DNA of 64,000 nt from contig NZ_CP129968.2 of assembly GCF_030503875.2 (NCBI RefSeq), positions 3,899,001 to 3,963,000 on the forward strand, in the 5' to 3' direction. Both the position numbers and the translations under genes were made by a program. The notes under the pieces were generated by a model, which was not told the origin of the DNA, did no database searches, and saw only the letters and a list, made by a program, of their open reading frames with translations. Source of the stretch: Marivirga arenosa (GTDB lineage Bacteria; Bacteroidota; Bacteroidia; Cytophagales; Cyclobacteriaceae). Below, piece after piece: positions 1 to 9,384 of this stretch; position 1 is the first letter of the stretch; every line of letters begins with the position of its first letter.

Positions 1-3000
1 ACCCGAAGGTAAAATTTGAACAAGTGCAATTTCAGATGCTCTGCTGGCAGGACTAGTATTTTTAACCCTAAAACGAGCATAGAATGATTGCCCTTGCTTT
101 GTAGATTCAGGATTAATCATTCTTCCCTCATCATCATAATAATCAACTTCTAATGAAAGATTCTTTTCTTCGCTTGCTGCTTCATCTTTTAGAGGAACAC
201 CATTCCATGAAAGGGCAGCATAAACTTTATCTACATTAGAATCATCACTCAAGCTAATACTGATGTTTTGGCTAAAATTATTTTTTATTGGAATTCTGAA
301 TCTTCCATTTTCATTAAATTCAACCGTGCTCCCATCAGCCAATTTAACATCTCCTTTAATCACCTTTCCATCACTTAAGTCTATTCCTGCCTTATCGAAG
401 TAATGCCCCAAAGCCAGTAGCATATAGCCGGAGCTTTGCGTACTTAAATACTCTTTGGAAGATAAACCTTTAGCTACTTGCTTAGCCATCAGCTCCGCTG
501 TTTCCATATCTTCCAAAATGGTGGCGCAATACAAAATGATGGCATCATCACGGTATTTAGAACCAAAATTATAGGAGAAAGCATCATATTCTTCTGTTTC
601 TGTGCCTGCCGCTACAATGATGTTATCTTTAACATTGTCAACTCCCGAAAGATGATATGCTGCAGCCAACATCCATCTTTCTGCATTATTCATTTTAGAT
701 AACTCATTTTCCATTAAAAGATTCATCTCTGAAATAGGCCTTTTCTTTGCCAAGCTAAGAATAAACACCCTGTTAACTCTGGTGCTTAATTCACCTCTTC
801 TGCGACTTGATTGTCTGCTTAATCCATCAATAGCATTATCGTAAATAAAATCAGGAACTGAATAGCCCAAATTCTTAGCTTCAATCAGATAGTGCGTGGC
901 ATAATTTGTTCCCCACTCTGAAGGTTTATTGCTTCCAGGCCAATAAGAAAAACTACCACTTCCCAGTGCAAATTGTTGGAGGCGGTTGATCCCTTCGTTA
1001 ATATTTTCATCGATCTCACTGAGTTCTTCCTTGCCAAAGTAGCCCATCTTCTTGAGATATAATTGGGGAAAAACAGAAGAAACGGTTTGTTCAATACAAC
1101 CATACGGATATCTAATCAACCATTTCAAACGATGTTCAAAATCCATATTAGGGAATATATTGATATCTAGAGTAGCGTAGTTAGTCCCGTCTATTCCTAT
1201 TTTAGGAACTTTCATATCAATGCTTTTGCCAACATTAACATCTACTGTCTTCTTATCATAAACCCTACTAGCGGAAGGAGTGATGGCAATATCAGTCTCA
1301 TTTTCTACTTTAATATTTCCTGAAACACCTTCAATCCTGATTTTGGCTTTACCTACAGCTTCTTTTACCCTAACCTTAAACTTAATTTGTGTGTCATCCT
1401 GATTACTAAAATCAACCGTTTTGGAAGCTTCTCCAAGTATTTCTAAGGGCCCATCAATTTTCAGCTCAAATTTAGCTGTTTTAACATTTTGATTTACCTT
1501 GAATAAAGCAACAGGCAGGGTGAACTCATCTCCTGGTTTTAAAATTCTAGGAATGGTCGGTTGCATAATAATTTCGGATTTAACAGGAACCGTTTTTTCT
1601 GCATGACCATAACTTCCATTTTGAGTTCCCACTACCATTACCCTTACCGCTCCATTGTAATTAGGCATATGAAATTTCACCTTAGCCTTCCCATTTGCAT
1701 CTGTCATAAAAGGCCCTTTAAACATACTTACCGGCTTGAATCGCTTAGTATCATCATTCAAATCGGTTTGTGATTCTCTGTAATCCATCTCCATGCCTCC
1801 TCCGATGGAAAAGGTTTGAAATACATCGTTTTTATTGGCACTAATTATATGAGAAAACACATCGTAAGTATTTACCTGCAGCCCTATCTTTTTGTAGAAT
1901 GAAATCCACGGATTAGGTGTTCTAAATTGCGTTAAACTGAGCAATCCTTCATCTACTACAGCAATTGTAAACTGTGATTTTTTACCATTAGTAGTATTAA
2001 TATTCACCTCGAAATCTTCATTTGGCACCAGATTTTGAGCCATATTGATATTGTATCCAATTTTAGTATCTGGATCTTCAACCATAATTGGAATAATTCC
2101 GAACATTCTAATGGGTCTGTCATTTTGAGTCTGCTCATGTCGTTGAATCACAGAAACTGTTGCATAGACATTCGGCACCATGTTTTTCCTAATCGGAATA
2201 TCCACGATCAGTTCATCAGAATTCTCTTTAGAAGGATCTACCCAAAACCAATCCAACATATCATCGCCTTGTTCTAAAGTGACTAACACTCGTCCGGACT
2301 TCGGATTTGGTAATTTTATTTTGGCTGTCTCACTCGGAGCATACTTTTCCTCATCTGATTTTAGAGCCAAATTGCCTTCGTTCAAATCTCCACCGGGAAC
2401 ACTCCCATACCGATAAGCGCTAAAGAAAGAAGAACTGACATGTCCATTTCCTCCATCACTTACTTCAATCAAATACTCACCACTTTCTTGGGGACTAAAA
2501 CTAATATAATCGATCTTGTCCGAAGTGGTGATTTTTCCTTCAGTTTCCAAATAGGTCTGGCTATCTTCCTTATATTTCAGCTGATAATTTCTTCTGTTGT
2601 TGTATTGATACCACCATCTACTGTCATTTCTATACACTTTGTAGTGAAGAGTTTTGCCACTCATTTTATTGCCCTTTTCATCTAAAAGAACAACTGGAAA
2701 CCTTACTTCTTCACTAGTTTTATAATAGTGATAACCGCTAGGATCTTTTAATCCTACATAATTGGGATATCGGTGGAGATCTACAACATTATAATTCTCA
2801 TTTGGCTGACCTCCGGTTTCAAATACTTTCGCAATAATCTTTGCTTTCAAAGCTGAAGGAATAGTGCCCAATTCTGGAATCACCCAACTACTGCTGAGCA
2901 AGCCATCTGCATCAAGCTGTGATTTTAAAACATTCTGACTAAGTGCTCTAAATTCAGCATCAGCACGGCTAAAATTGAAATCTTTGTATTTCGGGAAACT

Positions 3001-5184
3001 GATTTTCCATGGCAAGATTTCCACACTGACTTCGGTCTTCAATTTTGAGGCAGGGGTTCCGAATAAGTAGCGCGATTCAATATCAAAATCCAAGGTCTTA
3101 TCCGTCCAGCTAAAAGTTCTCTTTTCTGGCTTTACCATCACTTTGAGCTTTTCTGCCACCACTGTTTCTATTTTTAAATTCTCACTAAAAGAGGAACCTC
3201 CTGCATTTATTCTGATGGAGTAATTTCCTGTTGGAGCATTATCTTCCGTATTGAAAGCAAACACAAAAAGACCATCATTAGATCTTGGTTGAGTGGCTTC
3301 ATGAACAATTTTGTATTCAGGATCCCTGACGGTAATAGTTGCCTTATTATTTTGAGGGAAAGTATTGTTGGAATTTCTTACTATGGCACTAACATGAATG
3401 GAATCACCTGGCCTATAGACTCCTCTTTCTGTATAAATAAAAGCTTTGGTTCTACCTCTATTTGAATAAGTACCTCCCACATCAAAACCTGAAGTACTCC
3501 ACTGCATTTCATTTTTTTTCAGTGCAGTAATTTGATTACTCTTTTCTGCTAACAAATAATAAAAATAACTTTTGCTGGTATGGACATGCCCGTTATCTCC
3601 CGTAGTGAAAGTGTAATCTACATTGCCATTATAATCTAACAGTTTAATATCTACTCCTGAGACAGGTTCAGCAGTAACGAGGTCTGTGGCAAAAATATCC
3701 AAGCCGTTAGAAGTACTTTTTACCGTGATACCTAAATCACTTATAAATAAAGGCTTGTATATCTGTCCCTTTTCCTGGATATGACTCAGCTCATCCCCTT
3801 CAATTGGAATGCTTACATCAGAAGGAGTAAAATTAACTCGGACTAAAAATATCCCATGCTGATAGGTGCTAAATAAATCCGATAGATCAAATTCATTCAA
3901 TACCCACTCATTTTTTTTATCCTTCAGTTCAATGGTTTGGTTTTTTACTATAACACCAACCGTACTGGAGTAATCATTATTAAAAGCTTCATTTCGTGTT
4001 TTTTCACTCTTGAGTTGCTCAGCAGTAAGAAACTGACCTACCTTATTTGTATAAAGCTTTTTGACTTCCAAATGAACCCGTTTCAAATTAGAAGTATAAA
4101 ATTGAATTTTACTTTGGTTGGAGGAAGGCAAAATGATACCATTTGACCCAAATTCAATTTGTGGTTGAATGTTTGACAGACTGATTTCTTCGGTTTTTTT
4201 ACTTTCTGTTTTGGTACCCCACTTACTTCGAATCCCCTTTTCAATGGTAACAGCATAACTTTCACCAAATTTAAATTCTCCATCTAGGATTACTGCTTTC
4301 CCCAATTTTTTAGGTGATATTTTTACATTAGGTGAGATGCTTACTAGGCCTGATATATCTTGATCCACATCCAAGTCATCAGAAAAAGTTAAGCGCAATC
4401 TTGGCTTTTTACCACTTTCATCTGCTGACAATTTTGTCATTTTCATCTGCGTAATTGGCGCAATATTGAAAACTTCTGTATAGCCATTTGAAATATCAAG
4501 ACTCTTTTTATCTATATTAAAACTGAATTCCTGATCTTCATCAGTTCTATCAATGGGACTGGAAGTGAATTTGAAGTTTTTGTCATCAAGTTTACTCCAA
4601 TTTATTATAACATCGCCACCTTCAATCTCCGTGGCTTTTTCAACAGCTTCGAGAGTAGTTTTTTCAGTAAAGGACAGCCCACCGCTGTATATTACCTTTT
4701 TAGGATTATTTCTCTCTACTAATTCTACGTTTCCAGTGAAGCTACTAATCTCTCTACCGATAACGCTTAAATGAAATATTATATCTTCTAATCCTTTTTC
4801 TTTAAAAGAGGGTGAAAGCTTTTGAAGATCGAGTTGACCTTCTATCTCTTCTCTCATGGGAAGTGCTGCTTCAGGAATAAATTTTAGCACACTTGTACTT
4901 ACCCAAACAGCCTTTCCATCTATCGATGGATCGAAATTGAAAATGTCAGTAGGACTACTATCCACCTCATTTTCTTCAATAACGGGATTGTTGAAAATCA
5001 CCTGTATTTCATCATCAAAGTGAACATCTCCATTAGTCACGAAACTGACTTCTTTTGCAATCTCTTCAGAGAATTCCAATTTGGCCTCCTGACTTTTCTT
5101 TTCAGAATTCTTTCCACAGGAAACCAACAATATTAAACAAAGTAAACTAAACGCGATTTGCTTGAAGGGGAGACTAGATTTCAT
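1..5184 (-). CDS. Alpha-2-macroglobulin family lipoprotein (3' end off the left edge)
   Basis: This is a giant envelope protein of the bacterial alpha-2-macroglobulin family, thought to trap proteases that attack the periplasm by a covalent thioester. Reading the minus strand from ATG 5184 gives about 1728 residues with no stop before the window edge. The signal peptide ends in a lipobox (LVSC, Cys23). An MG2-type segment with YRPGDS lies near residue 590. The thioester motif GCIEQ is at 1096-1110, with its Cys at about residue 1363, in frame with the start. Family members are usually 1600-1900 residues, so little is missing. The thioester is intact. In other bacteria the partner gene pbpC often lies beside it; here that side is outside the window. 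The family call is firm; the target protease is unknown. Confidence 0.93.
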   Translation of the reverse strand, partial: MKSSLPFKQIAFSLLCLILLVSCGKNSEKKSQEAKLEFSEEIAKEVSFVTNGDVHFDDEIQVIFNNPVIEENEVDSSPTDIFNFDPSIDGKAVWVSTSVLKFIPEAALPMREEIEGQLDLQKLSPSFKEKGLEDIIFHLSVIGREISSFTGNVELVERNNPKKVIYSGGLSFTEKTTLEAVEKATEIEGGDVIINWSKLDDKNFKFTSSPIDRTDEDQEFSFNIDKKSLDISNGYTEVFNIAPITQMKMTKLSADESGKKPRLRLTFSDDLDVDQDISGLVSISPNVKISPKKLGKAVILDGEFKFGESYAVTIEKGIRSKWGTKTESKKTEEISLSNIQPQIEFGSNGIILPSSNQSKIQFYTSNLKRVHLEVKKLYTNKVGQFLTAEQLKSEKTRNEAFNNDYSSTVGVIVKNQTIELKDKKNEWVLNEFDLSDLFSTYQHGIFLVRVNFTPSDVSIPIEGDELSHIQEKGQIYKPLFISDLGITVKSTSNGLDIFATDLVTAEPVSGVDIKLLDYNGNVDYTFTTGDNGHVHTSKSYFYYLLAEKSNQITALKKNEMQWSTSGFDVGGTYSNRGRTKAFIYTERGVYRPGDSIHVSAIVRNSNNTFPQNNKATITVRDPEYKIVHEATQPRSNDGLFVFAFNTEDNAPTGNYSIRINAGGSSFSENLKIETVVAEKLKVMVKPEKRTFSWTDKTLDFDIESRYLFGTPASKLKTEVSVEILPWKISFPKYKDFNFSRADAEFRALSQNVLKSQLDADGLLSSSWVIPELGTIPSALKAKIIAKVFETGGQPNENYNVVDLHRYPNYVGLKDPSGYHYYKTSEEVRFPVVLLDEKGNKMSGKTLHYKVYRNDSRWWYQYNNRRNYQLKYKEDSQTYLETEGKITTSDKIDYISFSPQESGEYLIEVSDGGNGHVSSSFFSAYRYGSVPGGDLNEGNLALKSDEEKYAPSETAKIKLPNPKSGRVLVTLEQGDDMLDWFWVDPSKENSDELIVDIPIRKNMVPNVYATVSVIQRHEQTQNDRPIRMFGIIPIMVEDPDTKIGYNINMAQNLVPNEDFEVNINTTNGKKSQFTIAVVDEGLLSLTQFRTPNPWISFYKKIGLQVNTYDVFSHIISANKNDVFQTFSIGGGMEMDYRESQTDLNDDTKRFKPVSMFKGPFMTDANGKAKVKFHMPNYNGAVRVMVVGTQNGSYGHAEKTVPVKSEIIMQPTIPRILKPGDEFTLPVALFKVNQNVKTAKFELKIDGPLEILGEASKTVDFSNQDDTQIKFKVRVKEAVGKAKIRIEGVSGNIKVENETDIAITPSASRVYDKKTVDVNVGKSIDMKVPKIGIDGTNYATLDINIFPNMDFEHRLKWLIRYPYGCIEQTVSSVFPQLYLKKMGYFGKEELSEIDENINEGINRLQQFALGSGSFSYWPGSNKPSEWGTNYATHYLIEAKNLGYSVPDFIYDNAIDGLSRQSSRRRGELSTRVNRVFILSLAKKRPISEMNLLMENELSKMNNAERWMLAAAYHLSGVDNVKDNIIVAAGTETEEYDAFSYNFGSKYRDDAIILYCATILEDMETAELMAKQVAKGLSSKEYLSTQSSGYMLLALGHYFDKAGIDLSDGKVIKGDVKLADGSTVEFNENGRFRIPIKNNFSQNISISLSDDSNVDKVYAALSWNGVPLKDEAASEEKNLSLEVDYYDDEGRMINPESTKQGQSFYARFRVKNTSPASRASEIALVQILPSG

Positions 5185-5378
5185 AATGTATAAATGCTTT
5201 GTAAAGTTAGACCTTAAAACTAAGTAAAAATGAAACAAAGCATATCGGCTATAAACAGATTTATTTAAAAAATTATTTAATTCTCAATGGATTGTATAAA
5301 TGAATGTTTCATGCAATATCCACAGTTCTGATTTCAGAAAATTTTTAGAAATAAATTAATGCAAGCTTGTTTTAGAAA

Positions 5379-5960
5379 TCAAGTACCTGATTTTTTCATC
5401 CATTCTGGTGTTTCAGGTGCTTTATAGGATTCCATCTTTTGAAGTAGATTATTCATATCAGTATCCTGCAAAAGCATATCCTTATTTATCGTTTTTAGAA
5501 AATCCTGCTTGTTCATTCCTTGTATCATTGCCAATAAAGGCTGATAGAACTCTTTGATGTTTAATAATCCAATAGGCTTATGATGAAGACCTAGTTGAGC
5601 CCATGTTAAAATTTCAAACAGCTCTTCCATGGTACCGAAACCCCCAGGTAAAGCAATAAAGCCATCTGACAAATCATGCATTTTTAATTTTCTTTCATGC
5701 ATAGATTTCACCACTATCATTTCCGATAAATCGTTATGAGCTACTTCTTTGGTTTGTAAAAAGTCAGGAATAACGCCTATAACTTCTCCCCCTTTATCTA
5801 AAGCACCTTCTGCAACCGCACCCATCAGTCCAATTTTTGCTCCACCGTATACTAGCCCAATATTTTTTTCAGTAAGCAACTGACCCAGTCTAAAAGCTTC
5901 CTGTTCAAAATAAGGGTCAATCCCAGCACTCGAACCACAAAATACCGCTATTCTATTCAT
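5379..5960 (-). CDS. LOG family protein (TIGR00730, cytokinin riboside 5'-monophosphate phosphoribohydrolase-like)
   Basis: A 193-residue Rossmann-fold protein of the LOG family, which cleaves nucleoside 5'-monophosphates to free base and ribose 5-phosphate. The family signature PGGFGTMEE lies at residues 105-113, with VYGGAKIGLMG near residue 38 for the nucleotide-binding loop. The length is typical. The start is the ATG giving MNRIAVFCGSS, where the first beta strand begins, so no extension is needed. It is the last gene of a minus-strand run behind dihydroorotase and the toxin-antitoxin remnant. The physiological substrate in this organism cannot be read from the sequence. Confidence 0.9.
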   Translation of the reverse strand: MNRIAVFCGSSAGIDPYFEQEAFRLGQLLTEKNIGLVYGGAKIGLMGAVAEGALDKGGEVIGVIPDFLQTKEVAHNDLSEMIVVKSMHERKLKMHDLSDGFIALPGGFGTMEELFEILTWAQLGLHHKPIGLLNIKEFYQPLLAMIQGMNKQDFLKTINKDMLLQDTDMNNLLQKMESYKAPETPEWMKKSGT

Positions 5961-5991
5961 AAAAAGCTATTTAATTAAATTAAGGTTCTAA

Positions 5992-6290
5992 TCACAATTT
6001 TCTACCACCTGGATTTTTATAATTATTGAAGAAGGATAAAATAATAACAGCTTTTTTCTCTTCATCAATTTGATAATAAAGACTATTGTATTTCAGAATC
6101 ACTGCTCTGTATATGTCCTTACTTTCAGACTTGGGATATAATCTGGGGTTCTTTTCAATAAGATTAATAGTGATATTTATGGCTTCTTTCAAATTATCAG
6201 TAACTACATCAGGCCATTTATTCTTCAAATAATTAGAAATCTCTTCTAATTCTCTTAACGCTTTTTCAGTCTATAAGACTTTATAGCCAT
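5992..6290 (-). pseudogene. RelE/ParE-type toxin gene, apparently frameshifted near its 5' end
   Basis: The open frame 5992-6228 gives 78 residues (TTG start) matching the core and C-terminus of ParE/RelE toxins: NPRLYPKSESKDIYRAV, then a strand pattern LYYQID and IILSFFNNYKNP. It lacks the usual first 20 residues. These exist just upstream but in two frames. ATG 6290, overlapping the antitoxin stop by 10 nt, reads MAIKSYRLKKR then stops. The other frame, opening after a TAG at 6271-6273, reads TEKALRELEEISNYLKNKW and joins the toxin body. Restoring four bases (a second CTGA beside the one at 6266-6269) would give MAIKSYRLTEKALRELEE, a normal ParE start. I therefore read it as a toxin inactivated by a 4-nt deletion. 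An internal TTG start or a sequence error are the alternatives. Confidence 0.7.
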
Positions 6291-6517
6291 TTTTCATATC
6301 GCTTTTTCGCTTCAGAATGAGGAATCAGTTTGCCTTTTTTTGCATCTTCCCTTCCCAACCTTATTGACTCTTTTTCGGCTTCAGATAAATCTGCCCAAAA
6401 ATCTTTTTCAGAATATTTTCTAATATCCTCAATTTGACGCAATATGGCATCATTTTCCTGAGCATTAATCCAGCTTATCAGATCTTGCTTTAAATCCTCT
6501 ATTTTGGTATTCCTCAT
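6281..6517 (-). CDS. Small antitoxin-like protein upstream of the toxin remnant
   Basis: A 78-residue acidic, probably helical protein starting MRNTKIEDLK. Its layout fits the short antitoxins paired with ParE/RelE toxins in Bacteroidota: a helical N-terminus, a central WADLSEAEKESIRLGRED segment, and a basic tail ending in EKWL. That tail overlaps the putative toxin ATG by 10 nt, the classic translationally coupled antitoxin-first order. The reading frame is intact while the toxin next to it is not, which is the order of decay expected for a toxin-antitoxin pair. No DNA-binding motif is obvious, and the assignment rests on size and context. Confidence 0.6.
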   Translation of the reverse strand: MRNTKIEDLKQDLISWINAQENDAILRQIEDIRKYSEKDFWADLSEAEKESIRLGREDAKKGKLIPHSEAKKRYEKWL

Positions 6518-6556
6518 ATTCTTAAGTTATTAAATATAAAACTTAAATCAAATCAT

Positions 6557-7903
6557 TTAAATTCCGTTGTTTTTAAACAGCATCCTCTCCCCTGTTCCAG
6601 CCTCAATAATTTCCCCATTATCATACGCCTTATTACCATTAATAAAGGTAGTAACTACAGAAGCTGGAAATGTATGCCCTTCAAAAGGAGACCATTTACA
6701 TTTAGCCAGAATATTTTCTTTTGAAACCGTGTATGCAGTATCAAGGTCTACCAATACACAATCAGCGTGGTAACCTTCTCTAATGAATCCCCTATCTACT
6801 ATTCTGAATAATTTAGCTACATTATGCGAGGCTTTTTCTACTATCTTTTCTAAGCTTATTTTTCCTTGCTTATAAAACTCAATTAAGGCTAGTAAATTAT
6901 GCTGAACCAAGGGACCACCCGATGGTGCAGAAAAATATTTATTTTGTTTCTCTTCCAGGGTATGAGGTGCATGATCTGTAGCTAAAACATCAATTTTGTC
7001 ATCTAATAAAGCCTGAAAGATGGTATCTCTATCATTAGCAGTTTTTACTGCAGGATTCCATTTGATTAAAGTTCCTTTTTCTTTATAATCTTCATCAGAA
7101 AACCATAGATGATGCAAGCATGCCTCAGCGGTGATTTTCTTCTGCTCTAATGGAATTGAATTATCGAATAGTTCTGTTTCTTTTCCTGTTGAAATATGGA
7201 GTACATGAAGTCGAGAACCATGTTGCTTTGCCAACTTAACCGCTAAAGATGAGGATAAATAGCAAGCTTCCTCCGAACGGATAATAGGGTGCATTTCTAT
7301 TGGAACATCTTCTCCGTATTGCTCTTTGAATTTTGCTGTATTAGCCCTAATTGTTGCTTCATCTTCACAATGCGTTGCAATCAACATCGGCACTTTTGAA
7401 AAGATGTTGTTCAAAGTATCTTCATTATCCACTAACATATTTCCTGTTGAGCTTCCCATGAAAACTTTTACACCACAAACTTTAGAAGCATCAGTTTTGA
7501 GTACCTCCTCAATATTATCATTGCTAGCCCCCATAAAGAATGAATAGTTAGCTATTGAATTTTTAGCAGCTATCTGATATTTATCTTCTAATAATTCTTG
7601 GGTAAGGGCATTTGGAACCGTATTTGGCATTTCCATGAACGAAGTTATACCTCCAGCTACAGCCGCTCTTGATTCAGTAAAAATATTAGCTTTATGAGTT
7701 AAACCAGGCTCTCTAAAATGGACTTGATCATCGATTAATCCAGGTAAAAGATATTTTCCATTTGCATCAATTACTTCATCTGCCTCTTCTGGATTTATTT
7801 GTGAAGTAATCTTTTCAAAGCGTCCATTTTTCATCAGCACATCTAACTGCTGAATTCGGCCTTCATTTACTATATTTGCATTGACGATCAGAGTGGTTTT
7901 CAT
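6557..7903 (-). CDS. pyrC: Dihydroorotase (amidohydrolase superfamily)
   Basis: Catalyses ring closure of carbamoyl aspartate to dihydroorotate, step three of pyrimidine synthesis, in the cytosol. The 448-residue protein has DQVHFREPG at residues 59-67, where most amidohydrolases have HxH. This variant is typical of dihydroorotases in Bacteroidota, so it is not a defect. GVKVFMGSS holds the lysine expected to be carboxylated to bridge the metals, and LATDHAPHT carries the catalytic Asp and a His. The length fits the type I enzymes. Start at MKTTLIVNANIVNEG. It diverges from the helicase gene at 7937 across only 33 bp. An allantoinase-like or hydantoinase-like role is possible but less likely. 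Confidence 0.9.
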   Translation of the reverse strand: MKTTLIVNANIVNEGRIQQLDVLMKNGRFEKITSQINPEEADEVIDANGKYLLPGLIDDQVHFREPGLTHKANIFTESRAAVAGGITSFMEMPNTVPNALTQELLEDKYQIAAKNSIANYSFFMGASNDNIEEVLKTDASKVCGVKVFMGSSTGNMLVDNEDTLNNIFSKVPMLIATHCEDEATIRANTAKFKEQYGEDVPIEMHPIIRSEEACYLSSSLAVKLAKQHGSRLHVLHISTGKETELFDNSIPLEQKKITAEACLHHLWFSDEDYKEKGTLIKWNPAVKTANDRDTIFQALLDDKIDVLATDHAPHTLEEKQNKYFSAPSGGPLVQHNLLALIEFYKQGKISLEKIVEKASHNVAKLFRIVDRGFIREGYHADCVLVDLDTAYTVSKENILAKCKWSPFEGHTFPASVVTTFINGNKAYDNGEIIEAGTGERMLFKNNGI

Positions 7904-7936
7904 AATTCACTAATTTTTCTCTAAATAATTGACTAT

Positions 7937-9259
7937 ATGTCGCAATTTACCGCATCCTTCCAAAATTTTAAACTTAATAAACAATTATTAAACGCTATTA
8001 AGGATTTAGGCTACGAAAAACCTTCTGAAATCCAAGTAAAAGCCATTCCAAGAATTTTAAATGGACATGATGTTATTGGTATAGCCCAAACAGGAACTGG
8101 TAAAACTGCGGCTTTTGTATTGCCTTTAATCATGAAATTAAAATATGCTCAATCTGATGATCCTAGAGCATTGATCTTAGCACCCACTCGAGAGTTAGTG
8201 ATGCAGGTATATGAAAATATTTTAGAACTGGGGAAATATACTGATTTAAGAACAGTATGTCTATACGGGGGAATTGGTCCTAAAAAACAAGCAGAAGAAG
8301 TAGCTCAGGGTTGTGATATTATAGTTGCTACGCCTGGCCGACTATTAGATATTTATAATGCTGGTGTATTGCAAACAAAGCAAATCAAAACCTTTGTTTT
8401 AGATGAAGCTGATCGCATGATGGACATGGGATTCATGCCTCAAATTAGGAAAGTGTTGGAGCTTCTACCCATGAAAAAGCAGAATTTATTTTTCTCTGCT
8501 ACCTTTCCTGAAAAAGTGGAAAAATATGCTCATGAGTTTACCGATTTTCCTGAAAAGGTTGAAGTAACTCCTCAAGCAACAACCTCTGAATTGATCGATC
8601 AGTATCTGTATCATGTCCCTAACTTTTTAACCAAAATAAACCTACTTAAATATTTACTGGATCAAGATGAATTCAGCAGAGTATTGATTTTTGTGAGAAC
8701 CAGAACAAATGCTAATAATGTTTTTCACTTTGTAGAAAGAAAAATAACTAAAGAGGCCAGAGTTATTCATGCCAATAAAGCACAATCCACAAGGATTAAT
8801 GCCATTAAGGACTTTAAGGAAGGAAATATAAAAGTTTTGGTAAGTACCGATGTAAGTGCCAGAGGTATTGATGTGCAAGAAATTTCTCATGTGATAAACT
8901 TTGAAGTACCTAATAAATATGAAGAATATGTTCACCGTATTGGTAGAACTGGAAGAGCTGAACATCAAGGAATTGCCATTAGTTTTGTTGACCCTTCTGA
9001 TGTTTATCACATTGAAAAAATTGAAGAATTAATTAATCAAAAGATTACGGTTAATAAACTTCCACAGCAAGTGGAGCTAATGGAAACCATGCCTAAAGAA
9101 CAAAAAGACATGGATCAGGAAATTGATAGACAAAAACATCTTGAAAACCCTGACTTTAAAGGCGCTTTTCATGAAAAGAAGAAGAAAAACTTAAGTGGCA
9201 AAGCAAGAGATAAAGCTTTTGGTAATAAACCTAAAGATAAAAGAAGGAGAAAAAGATAA
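7937..9259 (+). CDS. DEAD-box ATP-dependent RNA helicase (RhlE-like)
   Basis: A 440-residue RNA helicase that unwinds structured RNA using ATP, probably in ribosome assembly or mRNA decay. It has the Q-motif region (F..L near residue 11, PSEIQ near 29), Walker A AQTGTGKT at 50-57, PTRELVMQ, DEADRMMDMGF, SAT and the C-terminal HRIGRTGR motif. The tail after about residue 380 is lysine- and arginine-rich, ending KDKRRRKR, as in RhlE-type helicases that use basic tails for RNA binding. The ATG at 7937 gives MSQFTASFQNF, which fits the usual N-terminus. The next gene is 125 bp downstream, so it may be monocistronic. Confidence 0.93.
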   Translation: MSQFTASFQNFKLNKQLLNAIKDLGYEKPSEIQVKAIPRILNGHDVIGIAQTGTGKTAAFVLPLIMKLKYAQSDDPRALILAPTRELVMQVYENILELGKYTDLRTVCLYGGIGPKKQAEEVAQGCDIIVATPGRLLDIYNAGVLQTKQIKTFVLDEADRMMDMGFMPQIRKVLELLPMKKQNLFFSATFPEKVEKYAHEFTDFPEKVEVTPQATTSELIDQYLYHVPNFLTKINLLKYLLDQDEFSRVLIFVRTRTNANNVFHFVERKITKEARVIHANKAQSTRINAIKDFKEGNIKVLVSTDVSARGIDVQEISHVINFEVPNKYEEYVHRIGRTGRAEHQGIAISFVDPSDVYHIEKIEELINQKITVNKLPQQVELMETMPKEQKDMDQEIDRQKHLENPDFKGAFHEKKKKNLSGKARDKAFGNKPKDKRRRKR

Positions 9260-9384
9260 CATTGTAATTGAGTAGAATGGTTTATTTATCATGAACGTAT
9301 AAATCTCAAATAACGAATGGTCACTTTCATTCGTAGCCTATTAAAGTAATTATAAATTGTAAAGACTTTTATTCTTAAATAGAT

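Noticed and set aside
885..1103. A 72-codon minus-strand frame within the alpha-2-macroglobulin gene
   Set aside because: It is a shifted frame of the same strand; the in-frame reading contains the GCIEQ thioester motif and continues without stop.
6557..7903. Missing first His of the HxH motif in dihydroorotase taken as a defect
   Set aside because: DQVHFREPG is the usual form in Bacteroidota dihydroorotases, so it is a lineage variant.
8654..9010. A 118-codon minus-strand open frame inside the helicase gene
   Set aside because: It lies wholly antisense to the conserved helicase motifs, and its composition (many Phe, Ile, Ser, Asn) is what an antisense AT-rich frame produces.
9313..9334. 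Inverted repeat ACGAATG / CATTCGT after the helicase gene
   Set aside because: The stem is short and no T run follows, so it is not a convincing terminator.
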